Source: Chloroflexia bacterium
GTDB taxonomy: Bacteria > Chloroflexota > Chloroflexia > Thermomicrobiales > JALYUS01
NCBI GenBank assembly: GCA_025924435.1
Contig: JAICIL010000297.1
Coordinates: 1 to 5,558 of the forward strand
DNA length: 5,558 nucleotides
Direction: 5' to 3'
The translations under genes and the position numbers were made by a program. Below are positions 1 through 5,508 of the stretch, piece after piece; within the stretch, counting starts at the first letter, position 1, and every line of letters begins with the position of its first letter. Under the pieces are notes generated by a model. It made no database searches, had not been told where the DNA came from, and saw only the letters and a program-made list of their open reading frames with translations.

Positions 1-252
1 AAGCTCGGCTGGCCGCCAATGCGCACCGACGCGTTCGGCAGTGTGCCGGACTGGCAGACTGAGTACTTCCAGGCTGTGCAAGAGGCGATGAAGCACGTCG
101 ACGCCCGGCCAAATGTGCCGTACTGGGACGATGCCAGCCGGGCGATGAACGACGCGTTCCGGGACATCGTGCAGCAGAAGCAGCCGGCGAAGGAGACGCT
201 CGACAAGTACGCGGCGGCGATCCAGCGGGCGAAGCAGGCGAACGGCGGCTGA
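1..252 (+). CDS. Family 1 extracellular solute-binding protein, C-terminal end (partial)
   Basis: The reading frame is open from base 1 and stops at TGA 250-252, leaving 83 codons; the true start lies upstream, so the Met at base 19 is internal. The visible part reads KLGWPPMRTDAF, then ARPNVPYWDDASRAMNDAF, then a charged helix with KETLDKYAAAIQRAK. A Pro/Arg turn, an 'ARP..P.Y' segment, a helix with 'A.(R/N)DAF.DIV' and a final 'LD.YAA.I..A' helix are the usual ending of family 1 (MalE/UgpB/sugar-type) binding proteins, where the last helices close one lobe. The role would be to bind a solute outside the membrane, most often a sugar or glycerol-phosphate, and hand it to an ABC permease. No family 1 permeases are visible; the next gene is an OppC-type permease from a different transporter class. 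Family assignment is reasonable from the C-terminus alone, but the substrate is unknown. Confidence 0.7.
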   Translation, partial: KLGWPPMRTDAFGSVPDWQTEYFQAVQEAMKHVDARPNVPYWDDASRAMNDAFRDIVQQKQPAKETLDKYAAAIQRAKQANGG

Positions 253-262
253 CGACGTAGGG

Positions 263-303
263 CCTCACCCCCAGCCCCCTCTCCATTGCGATGGAGAGGG
301 GGA
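263..303 (+). repeat. Palindromic intergenic repeat, copy 1
   Basis: A C-rich head (CCTCACCCCCAG) is followed by a 12-bp inverted repeat: CCCCCTCTCCAT at 275-286 and ATGGAGAGGGGG at 291-302, with TGCG between. It begins 10 bases after the stop of the family 1 binding-protein gene. In RNA it would make a very stable hairpin, so it could end transcription or protect the 3' end, but no run of T follows. The same element recurs at 360-397 (inverted), 3499-3536 and 5467-5508. Confidence 0.85.
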
Positions 304-359
304 GCAACCTCGAACAGGCTACGATCATTGGGAGATGCCACGGCATTTCACATGAGTCA

Positions 360-397
360 CCCCTCTCCATCGCAATGGAGAGGGGCCGGGGGTGAGG
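360..397 (-). repeat. Palindromic intergenic repeat, copy 2 (opposite orientation)
   Basis: The stem is CCCCTCTCCAT at 360-370 and ATGGAGAGGGG at 375-385, followed by CCGGGGGTGAGG. Read on the minus strand this is the same element as at 263-303, differing by one substitution and one C. Both share the centre ATTGCGAT, whereas the copies at 3499 and 5467 have ATCGCGAT. Copies 1 and 2 are inverted around a 56-base spacer, so together they could form a stem of about 38 bp. The element ends about 14 bases before the permease Shine-Dalgarno. Confidence 0.85.
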
Positions 398-411
398 TTC
401 CCCGGCCATGC

Positions 412-420
412 GGAGGAGGG
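412..420 (+). promoter_or_regulatory. Ribosome binding site of the permease gene
   Basis: GGAGGAGGG sits just before ATG 423; the GGAGG core at 412-416 leaves six bases to the start. This decides the start: the in-frame ATG at 408 lies upstream of this site and has no Shine-Dalgarno of its own, being preceded by the tail of the repeat element. Confidence 0.75.
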
Positions 421-422
421 CA

Positions 423-1343
423 ATGACCGAGGCCCGATCCGCCCCGGTCGCCGGCCTCGCGCGGGCGGAGCGGCGGGCGACCGTGCGCGGCGAGGGGTAT
501 CTGCGGGGGGCGTGGCGGCGGCTCCGGCGGGATCGCTTCTCGATGGCGGCGCTCGCCCTCTTCGCGCTCATCTGCCTCATCTCCCTCGCCGCGCCGCTGA
601 TTTCCACGCACATTTTGCACGCCGATCCGAACCGGGGGCGGCTGACGCAGAAATTCCAGCATCCGAGCGGCGCGCATTGGCTCGGCACGGACGATTTCGG
701 GCGGGATGTCGCGGCGCGGCTCCTCCACGCCGGGCGCGTCTCGCTCGCCATCGGCTTCGGCGCGACGGCCATCTCGCTCACGATCGGCGTCTCGCTCGGC
801 CTCTTCGCCGCCTACTACGGGCGCTGGGTGGACGACGCGATCAACGCCGCCATCCAGGTGCTGAACAACATCCCCGGCCTCTTCCTCTTCATCATGATCT
901 CCGTCCTCTTCCACCCCGGCGTGCGGGGGCTGACGGCGATCTTCGGCGTGCTCGGCTGGACGGGGATCGCGCGGTATGTCCGCTTCCGCGTCCTGACGGA
1001 GCGGAACCGCGAGTATGTGGACGCCGCCGCCGCCATCGGCGTCCATCCGCTGCGCATCATCTTCCGGCACATCCTGCCGAATGTCAGTTCGATCATCCTC
1101 GTGCTCGCCGGGACGGAGATTTTCGGCGTGATTCTTGCGGAGGCGGGCATCAGTTATCTCGGCTTCGGCGTGCAGATCCCGACCGCGAGTTGGGGCAACA
1201 TGCTCAGTAAGTCGTTCGACTACTTCGATCAGGCGCCCTGGCTCGTCGTCGCGCCGGGCGTGATGGTGGTGCTCACCGTCACCTGCCTCTACCAACTGAC
1301 CGACGGACTGCGCGACGCGCTCGATCCGCGATTGAAGCAGTAG
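423..1343 (+). CDS. OppC/DppC-type ABC transporter permease
   Basis: Inner-membrane permease subunit of a family 5 (dipeptide/oligopeptide/nickel-type) ABC importer. The 306-residue product has the usual length. In order: a basic cytoplasmic N-terminus with RRLRRDRFS (residues 32-40), typical of the OppC N-terminal domain; TM1 at about 41-60; a periplasmic stretch with the hallmark LGTDDFGRDVAARL (87-100); membrane segments at about 107-132, 145-165, 220-240 and 272-292; and the EAA loop that contacts the ATPase, from E197 to the LPN at 218-220 with Gly206. The C-terminus LRDALDPRLKQ is also typical of the family. A working importer needs a second permease (OppB/DppB type) and ATPases; neither is adjacent, and the gene upstream is a family 1 binding protein, so this is an isolated C-type permease within the window. 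The next two genes encode family 5 binding proteins, the expected partners. No convincing promoter was found in front of it. Confidence 0.93.
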   Translation: MTEARSAPVAGLARAERRATVRGEGYLRGAWRRLRRDRFSMAALALFALICLISLAAPLISTHILHADPNRGRLTQKFQHPSGAHWLGTDDFGRDVAARLLHAGRVSLAIGFGATAISLTIGVSLGLFAAYYGRWVDDAINAAIQVLNNIPGLFLFIMISVLFHPGVRGLTAIFGVLGWTGIARYVRFRVLTERNREYVDAAAAIGVHPLRIIFRHILPNVSSIILVLAGTEIFGVILAEAGISYLGFGVQIPTASWGNMLSKSFDYFDQAPWLVVAPGVMVVLTVTCLYQLTDGLRDALDPRLKQ

Positions 1344-1399
1344 GAAGTTCGGAGTTCGAGGTTCGAAGTGCGAAGTGCGAAGTGCGAAGTGCGAAGTGA
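1344..1399 (+). repeat. Tandem heptamer array (GAAGTKC type)
   Basis: Eight consecutive 7-base units begin directly after the permease stop codon: GAAGTTC, GGAGTTC, GAGGTTC, four exact GAAGTGC, then GAAGTGA. The first three units are degenerate and the rest nearly identical, which suggests growth by slippage. Frames through the array give low-complexity peptide (for example RSAKCEVRSE) and are not taken as coding. Confidence 0.85.
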
Positions 1400-1436
1400 A
1401 GCCGAAATTCTCTCCGAACCCCGGACCCCGAACTTC
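1344..1436 (+). terminator. Long inverted repeat after the permease gene, possible terminator
   Basis: The first three heptamers (1344-1364) pair with 1416-1436 (GAACCCCGGACCCCGAACTTC read 5' to 3' but broken here as GAACCCCGGA + CCCCGAACTTC). Of 21 positions, 18 are Watson-Crick, one is G-U and two are A-C mismatches. The 51-base loop holds the rest of the heptamer array. The hairpin lies between the permease stop and the promoter at 1449, where a terminator would be expected. There is no T-run after it, so an intrinsic terminator of the classical kind is not proven; mRNA 3'-end protection or a simple mobile/repeat relic are alternatives. Confidence 0.45.
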
Positions 1437-1448
1437 TTCACACGAAAA

Positions 1449-1477
1449 TTGACGCTGCATGAACGGACTGGTAGGAT
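1449..1477 (+). promoter_or_regulatory. Predicted sigma70-type promoter of the binding-protein genes
   Basis: The -35 is TTGACG (1449-1454, five of six consensus bases) and the -10 is TAGGAT (1472-1477, with the four most conserved positions T1, A2, A5 and T6). The spacer is exactly 17 bases. Transcription would start near 1484, giving a leader of about 140 bases before the first binding-protein gene. It is the only good -35/-10 pair I found in the intergenic DNA, and it sits where a new transcription unit should begin, right after the heptamer hairpin. Confidence 0.65.
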
Positions 1478-1491
1478 TTCACATTGTGAAA
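1477..1491 (+). promoter_or_regulatory. Operator-like palindrome at the predicted transcription start
   Basis: TTTCACA-T-TGTGAAA is a perfect 7-bp inverted repeat around a single base. It begins at the last base of the -10 box and spans the predicted +1, the usual place for a repressor operator. It is AT-rich in an otherwise GC-rich region. A further CACATT at 1495-1500 repeats the half-site word 15 bases downstream. The binding regulator is unknown and is not encoded in the window. Confidence 0.55.
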
Positions 1492-1511
1492 ATGCACATT
1501 CCGGGGGACAT

Positions 1512-1556
1512 ATGAACGCGGGGATGCAACGGCAACGCGCATCCGGCAGGAGGTGA
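1512..1556 (+). other. Possible leader ORF of 14 codons (MNAGMQRQRASGRR)
   Basis: ATG 1512 follows GGGGG (1503-1507) at four bases and runs 14 codons to TGA 1554-1556. It lies about 28 bases after the predicted transcription start. The final codons AGG AGG TGA form AGGAGGTGA, a perfect complement to the 16S rRNA tail. A 6-bp inverted repeat (GGATGC 1522-1527, GCATCC 1539-1544) lies inside it. It may be a leader peptide or pure chance; there is no direct sign of translation. Confidence 0.2.
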
Positions 1557-1567
1557 GCGGGCGAACT

Positions 1568-1633
1568 GTGGGCAATGGTACAGCGGCGATGCCGGAGAAC
1601 GTTCTGACGAGGAGGAATGCGAACCGTGGATGA
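1568..1633 (+). other. Possible second leader ORF overlapping the binding-protein start
   Basis: GTG 1568 opens a 21-codon frame (VGNGTAAMPENVLTRRNANRG) that ends at TGA 1631-1633, just past the proposed GTG start of the next gene at 1626. The Shine-Dalgarno AGGAGGTGA at 1548-1556 is 11 bases before it, farther than ideal. Such an overlap would allow translational coupling, but the frame is short and the start weak, so chance is quite likely. Confidence 0.12.
1609..1616 (+). promoter_or_regulatory. Ribosome binding site that favours a GTG start at 1626
   Basis: GAGGAGGA at 1609-1616 directly abuts ATG 1617, too close to serve it, but stands nine bases before the in-frame GTG at 1626. Choosing GTG 1626 makes the protein begin (V/M)DEQAKRLSRRHF, which aligns residue for residue with MDGNAKQLSRRHF of the paralogue downstream. 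Confidence 0.6.
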
Positions 1634-3497
1634 GCAAGCGAAACGCCTGAGCCGTCGTCATTTCCTCAGCGGGGCTGCCGTCGCGGCGGGGACCGCCATC
1701 CTCGCCGCCTGCGGCGGGGGCAGCACGGCCACCGACACGCCGAAGCCCGCGAGCGCCGCCAGCGGGGCAACGACCGCCGCATCGAGCGCCGCGAGCGCGC
1801 CCAGCGCCACAACAGCGGTCGGTTCCGCGACGAGCGCGACCCGCGCCCCCGCCGCATCGAGCGCGGCGAGCGGGACGAGCGCGCCCACGTCCGCCGCGTC
1901 GTCGGCAGCGGCCCCCGGCGCGACGGCGACCGGCGGCAAGACGGTCGCCTCGCAACTCGACACGGCGGGGATCAAGAAGGGCGGCCACCTGACGGAGGCG
2001 TTCACGAGCGACATCCAGACCTTCAACCCCGTCCTCAGCCACGACACGACCTCGAACGCCGTTATCAACCTCTTGTTCAGCCAACTCGTCTACACCGACC
2101 CGGACACGCTGGACGCCGCGCCCGATCTGGCGACGAAATGGGACATCGCGCCGGACAACAAGACCTACACCTTCACCCTGAAGCAGGGCGTCACGTTCCA
2201 CGACGGCCAGCCGCTCACCGCCGACGATGTGAAGTTCACCTACGATCTCCTGATGGACTCCAAGTCCGGCACGACGCGCGCCACCTCCCTCAATGACCAT
2301 ATCGCCTCGGTGACGGTGAAGGGCCCGCAGACGGTCGTCTTCGCCCTCAAGGATGTGATCGCGCCCTTCCTCAACAACGACGCGACGTACGGCATTGTGC
2401 CGAAGCACATCCTCGGCAGCGCCAAGTTGGAGGAGATCCCGACGCACCCGTTCTCGACGAGCAAGCCGGTCGGCTCCGGCCCCTTCATGCTCGCGGAGTA
2501 CAAGCAGGGCGATCACGTCACGCTCGCCGGTTACCCGAAGTATCACCGGGGCGCGCCCGCGCTCGATCAATACGTCTTCAAGGTCGTCAAGGACTCGACC
2601 GTCACGGTGCAGCAGCTGAAGACGAACGAGGTGGACATCGGCGCCGTGCAGGCGACGCTCTACGACGACGCGAAGAAGCAGACGAACTTCGACACCATCC
2701 CGTACGACAACTTCAGTTACTCGATCCTCGTCTTCAATCTCGACCCGGCGAAGACGACGCTCTTCCAGGATGTCAAGGTGCGGCAGGCGCTCTGCTACGC
2801 GATCAACCGGCCGGGGATCGTCAAGAGCATCCGCCAGGGATTGAGCACGGTCGGCGTCGGCGTGGAGCCGATCCGCTCGTGGGCCTACCAGCCCGACAAA
2901 ATCCCGCTCAAATACGAGTTCGATCCCAAGAAGGCGAACCAGTTGCTCGATGAGGCGGGCTGGGCGAAGGGGAAGGACGGCATCCGCGCGAAGGACGGCA
3001 AGCGGCTCTCCTTCACGATGCGCACCTACACGGATGTCACGGCGGACGCGTACATGGGCGTCTTCCAGGAGAACTGGAAGGACATCGGCGTCGAGATGAC
3101 GCCGCAGAGCGAGGATTTCAACGTCTTCGTCAGCCGCCTCGCCAAGACGCACGACTTCGAGGCATTCTGGGAAGGGTTCTCGTTCGGTGTGGACCCGGAC
3201 ATCCAGGTGCGGTTCGACACCAAGCAGTTCCCGACCGGCCTCAACTACGGCGCGTACAGCAACCCGCAGGTGGATACGGCGCTCGACCAGGCGCTGCATG
3301 TGCTGGACCGCGCGAAGCGCACCGATCTCTACGTCCAGGCGCAGGTGCAAATCGCGCAGGACTGCCCGGTGCTCGTGACCGATTTCCCGCAGACGATCGT
3401 CGGTATCAACAAGCGCGTCAAGAATTATATCCCCACCGGGCTGAGCGGCGCGAACCGCTACGCCGCCCACCAGTGGTACGTGACGGACGGGAAATGA
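1626..3497 (+). CDS. Family 5 solute-binding Tat lipoprotein (DppA/OppA-like), copy A
   Basis: Extracellular receptor of a peptide/nickel/opine-type ABC importer, 623 residues from GTG 1626 (626 from ATG 1617). The N-terminus has a twin-arginine signal, SRRHFLSG (R10, R11, F13), a hydrophobic stretch, and the lipobox LAAC with Cys29, so it should be exported folded by Tat and lipid-anchored. Residues 30-105 are an Ala/Ser/Thr/Pro/Gly linker. The family 5 domain starts near 118 (KKGGHLTEAF) and runs to the end, with the signature block around T170-Y206 (TYTFTLKQGV, then FHDGQPLTADDV) and the late DPKKANQLLDEAGW (433-446). It lies first in its transcription unit, behind the promoter and palindrome at 1449-1491, and is followed 80 bases later by a close paralogue. 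The upstream DppC-type permease is its likely partner. The substrate cannot be inferred; family 5 proteins bind peptides, nickel chelates, opines or sugars. Confidence 0.93.
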   Translation: MDEQAKRLSRRHFLSGAAVAAGTAILAACGGGSTATDTPKPASAASGATTAASSAASAPSATTAVGSATSATRAPAASSAASGTSAPTSAASSAAAPGATATGGKTVASQLDTAGIKKGGHLTEAFTSDIQTFNPVLSHDTTSNAVINLLFSQLVYTDPDTLDAAPDLATKWDIAPDNKTYTFTLKQGVTFHDGQPLTADDVKFTYDLLMDSKSGTTRATSLNDHIASVTVKGPQTVVFALKDVIAPFLNNDATYGIVPKHILGSAKLEEIPTHPFSTSKPVGSGPFMLAEYKQGDHVTLAGYPKYHRGAPALDQYVFKVVKDSTVTVQQLKTNEVDIGAVQATLYDDAKKQTNFDTIPYDNFSYSILVFNLDPAKTTLFQDVKVRQALCYAINRPGIVKSIRQGLSTVGVGVEPIRSWAYQPDKIPLKYEFDPKKANQLLDEAGWAKGKDGIRAKDGKRLSFTMRTYTDVTADAYMGVFQENWKDIGVEMTPQSEDFNVFVSRLAKTHDFEAFWEGFSFGVDPDIQVRFDTKQFPTGLNYGAYSNPQVDTALDQALHVLDRAKRTDLYVQAQVQIAQDCPVLVTDFPQTIVGINKRVKNYIPTGLSGANRYAAHQWYVTDGK

Positions 3498-3498
3498 A

Positions 3499-3536
3499 CC
3501 TCACCCCCGGCCCCTCTCCATCGCGATGGAGAGGGG
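3499..3536 (+). repeat. Palindromic intergenic repeat, copy 3
   Basis: CCTCACCCCCGG is followed by a perfect 26-bp palindrome at 3511-3536 (arms CCCCTCTCCATCG and its complement, no spacer). It starts one base after the stop codon of the first family 5 gene. Because the next gene has no visible promoter, a hairpin here would sit inside a shared transcript and could adjust the relative amounts of the two messages, as REP-type elements do in other operons. That function is inferred. Confidence 0.88.
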
Positions 3537-3562
3537 AGCAGATATGAAGCAGTGGGATGATG

Positions 3563-3569
3563 AAGGGAG
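3563..3569 (+). promoter_or_regulatory. Ribosome binding site favouring the start at 3578
   Basis: AAGGGAG at 3563-3569 stands eight bases before ATG 3578. The in-frame ATGs at 3557 and 3560 lie upstream of this site and are preceded by only a weak GTGGG. Starting at 3578 also gives an N-terminus that matches the upstream paralogue. Confidence 0.6.
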
Positions 3570-3577
3570 ACGATGGC

Positions 3578-5458
3578 ATGGACGGGAACGCGAAACAGCT
3601 GAGCCGACGGCATTTTCTGAGCGGGGCGGCCATCGCCGCCGGGTCGGCGATCCTCGCCGCCTGCGGCGGGAGTAGCGCCACCGACACGCCGAAAGCCGGG
3701 AGCGCGACGACGGGCGGCGCGACGACCGCGCCATCCGCGGCCACGACCGCCCCATCGGCGGCGACGACCGCGCCGTCCGCCGGGACGAGCGCCGCCCCCG
3801 CCGGCACAACCGCCGCCGGTTCCGCCGCCGCGAAGCCCGCCGGGACGACGGCGGCGGGTTCCGCCCCCGCCGGGTCGCCCGCCGCCGCAACGACCGGCAA
3901 GGTCAAGTCGCAGATTGACACGACGGGGATCAAGAAGGGCGGCACGCTGATCGAGGGCGGCGCGTCCGATGTGCGCACCTTCAACCCGATCCTGCAGGGG
4001 GACACGACGTCCGGCCTCATCAATGGGCTGCTCTATGACCGGCTCGTGGATATTGACCCGGACACGCTGCAACCCGTCCCGAATCTCGCCACGAAATGGG
4101 ACATCGCGCCGGACAACAAGACCTACACCTTCACCCTGAAGCAGGGCGTCAAGTGGCACGACGGCCAGCCCTTTACCGCCGACGATATCAAGTTCACCTA
4201 CGACTCCTATATGAACGCGGACACCGGCTCGCAACGCGCCGGGACGCTCAATCAGGACATTGCCTCTATCGAAGTGAAGGACCCGCAGACGGTCGTCTTC
4301 ACCCTCAAGGATGTCGTTGCCTCCTTCCTCGTCAATGATGCGAACTACAGCGTTGTCGCGAAGCATATCTTCGGCACGGTCGCGCCGAAGGACTTCCGCA
4401 CGAACGAGTTCAGCACATCGAAGCCGGTCGGCACGGGGCCGTTCACGTTCAAGGAATATAAGCAGGGCGATCATGTCACGCTCGCCGGCAACCCGAACTA
4501 CCACAAGGGGCCGACGGCGCTCGACGGCTATGTCTACAAGGTGGCGAAGGACTCCACCACGCTCTATCAGCAGATGAAGACGGGTGAGGTGGATTACGGC
4601 TCGCTCTCGCCCGAACTGTACGACGACGCGAAGAAGCAGGCGAACCTCAATGTCGTGGATTACGACACCTTCTCCTTCACGTACTTCGGCTACAACCTCG
4701 ACCCGACGAAGACGCCGCTCTTCCAGGATGTCAAGGTGCGGCAGGCGCTCTTCTACGCGGTGGATCGCGCGTCCATCGTCAAGAAGCTCTTCAACGGTCT
4801 CGGCGTCGTCGCCGTCGGGACGGAGCCGGTACTCTCGTGGGCATACCAGCCGGACAAGATCACGACGAAGTACGAGTACGACCCGAAGAAAGCGGCGCAG
4901 ATGCTGGACGACGCGGGCTGGAAGGCCGGATCGGACGGCATCCGCGCGAAGGACGGCAAGCGGCTCTCCTTCTCGATGTGGACGAACAGCGGCAACAAGA
5001 CGCGCGAGAACTACCTGCTCGTATTGCAGGAGTCCTGGAAGGCGATCGGCGTCGAGATGAAGCCGCAATTCGAGGAGTTCAGTGTCTACCTCGACCGCAT
5101 CAACAAAAACTTCGACTTCGAGATGTTCCTCGTCGGCTTCTCCTGGGGCGTGGACCCGGATCAGACGACGATGTGGGACTCGAAGCAGCACGGCGGCGGC
5201 TTTAACAGTTACGACTACAAGAGCGACAAGGTGGATGCGCTCCTCAAGCAGGGGTTGCAGACGCTCGACCAGGAGAAGCGCAAGGCGATCTACGTGGACA
5301 TGCAGAATCAGGTGCTCGCGGACGCGCCCGCGATGGTTTCGGACTTCCCGAAGGGGATCTACGGCGTCAATAAGCGCGTCAAGAACCGCATCCCGAACGG
5401 CGTCGCCGGGTCCGATCGGAACAACGCGCACCAGTGGTACGTGACGGACGGGAAATAG
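3578..5458 (+). CDS. Family 5 solute-binding Tat lipoprotein (DppA/OppA-like), copy B
   Basis: Second extracellular receptor of the same type, 626 residues from ATG 3578 (633 from ATG 3557). The N-terminus MDGNAKQLSRRHFLSG carries the twin arginines R10/R11, and the lipobox LAAC again puts the lipid-bearing cysteine at 29. The linker, about residues 30-107, differs from copy A and contains heptapeptide repeats (TTAPSAA). The family 5 domain begins near 119 (KKGGTLIEGG); the signature block runs from T172 through WHDGQPFTADDI, and DPKKAAQMLDDAGW occurs late. By eye it is roughly 60% identical to copy A over the folded domain, and both end in HQWYVTDGK. Several DNA blocks are identical, the longest 61 bp. 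Likely cotranscribed with copy A, since the 80-base gap shows no promoter. Differences in the pocket region (for example SYSILVFNLDP against SFTYFGYNLDP) may reflect different ligands; this is a guess. Confidence 0.93.
   Translation: MDGNAKQLSRRHFLSGAAIAAGSAILAACGGSSATDTPKAGSATTGGATTAPSAATTAPSAATTAPSAGTSAAPAGTTAAGSAAAKPAGTTAAGSAPAGSPAAATTGKVKSQIDTTGIKKGGTLIEGGASDVRTFNPILQGDTTSGLINGLLYDRLVDIDPDTLQPVPNLATKWDIAPDNKTYTFTLKQGVKWHDGQPFTADDIKFTYDSYMNADTGSQRAGTLNQDIASIEVKDPQTVVFTLKDVVASFLVNDANYSVVAKHIFGTVAPKDFRTNEFSTSKPVGTGPFTFKEYKQGDHVTLAGNPNYHKGPTALDGYVYKVAKDSTTLYQQMKTGEVDYGSLSPELYDDAKKQANLNVVDYDTFSFTYFGYNLDPTKTPLFQDVKVRQALFYAVDRASIVKKLFNGLGVVAVGTEPVLSWAYQPDKITTKYEYDPKKAAQMLDDAGWKAGSDGIRAKDGKRLSFSMWTNSGNKTRENYLLVLQESWKAIGVEMKPQFEEFSVYLDRINKNFDFEMFLVGFSWGVDPDQTTMWDSKQHGGGFNSYDYKSDKVDALLKQGLQTLDQEKRKAIYVDMQNQVLADAPAMVSDFPKGIYGVNKRVKNRIPNGVAGSDRNNAHQWYVTDGK
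3722..3784 (+). repeat. 21-bp tandem repeats in the lipoprotein linker
   Basis: Three successive 21-base units encode TTAPSAA, TTAPSAA and TTAPSAG. Degenerate units follow (TSAAPAG, TTAAGSA, later another TTAAGSA) to about base 3880. The units differ mainly at third codon positions. They lie in the flexible tether between the lipidated cysteine and the binding domain of copy B, so unit number would change tether length and not ligand binding. Copy A's linker has no such clean repeat. Confidence 0.75.
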
Positions 5459-5466
5459 GGAGGGAA

Positions 5467-5508
5467 CCTCACCCCCCGGCCCCCTCTCCATCGCGATGGA
5501 GAGGGGGA
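5467..5508 (+). repeat. Palindromic intergenic repeat, copy 4
   Basis: CCTCACCCCCCGG leads into a perfect 28-bp palindrome at 5480-5507, the copy 3 core extended by one C/G pair. It starts nine bases after the stop of the second family 5 gene. The head-first orientation relative to the preceding gene matches copies 1 and 3, so three of four copies follow a stop codon in the same direction. Confidence 0.88.

Noticed and set aside
297..325. TACGAT (320-325) as a -10 box for the permease
   Set aside because: At the correct spacing the upstream hexamer is G-rich repeat sequence with no resemblance to a -35.
357..1460. Minus-strand open frame across the permease and the heptamer array
   Set aside because: It runs through repeat DNA at both ends and its composition is Arg/Glu/Asp/His-rich without motifs; the permease on the plus strand has full family hallmarks.
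1368..1556. 62-codon plus-strand frame from the heptamer array into the leader
   Set aside because: Its first half is translated repeat (RSAKCEVRSE) and it crosses the predicted promoter. Only the last 14 codons, downstream of the promoter, are kept as a weak candidate.
1568..1600. T-box-like wording (GGCAATGGTACAGCGG) in the leader
   Set aside because: It lacks the conserved TGGNACCGCG core, a specifier stem and a terminator alternative, and the downstream gene is not an amino-acid or tRNA-synthetase type.
1479..3470. Long minus-strand open frame opposite binding-protein copy A
   Set aside because: Its product is rich in Arg, Val, Asp and Glu with no domain pattern, and it mirrors the codon bias of a clearly real gene on the other strand, a common artefact of GC-rich DNA.
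3458..5491. Long minus-strand open frame opposite copy B
   Set aside because: It resembles the antisense product of copy A only because the two sense genes are paralogues. It begins inside a repeat element and has a low-complexity Gly/Arg tail, so it is not independent evidence of a gene.
263..5508. The spaced palindromic repeats as a CRISPR array
   Set aside because: The copies are far apart, irregularly spaced, in mixed orientation and separated by genes, with no regular spacers.
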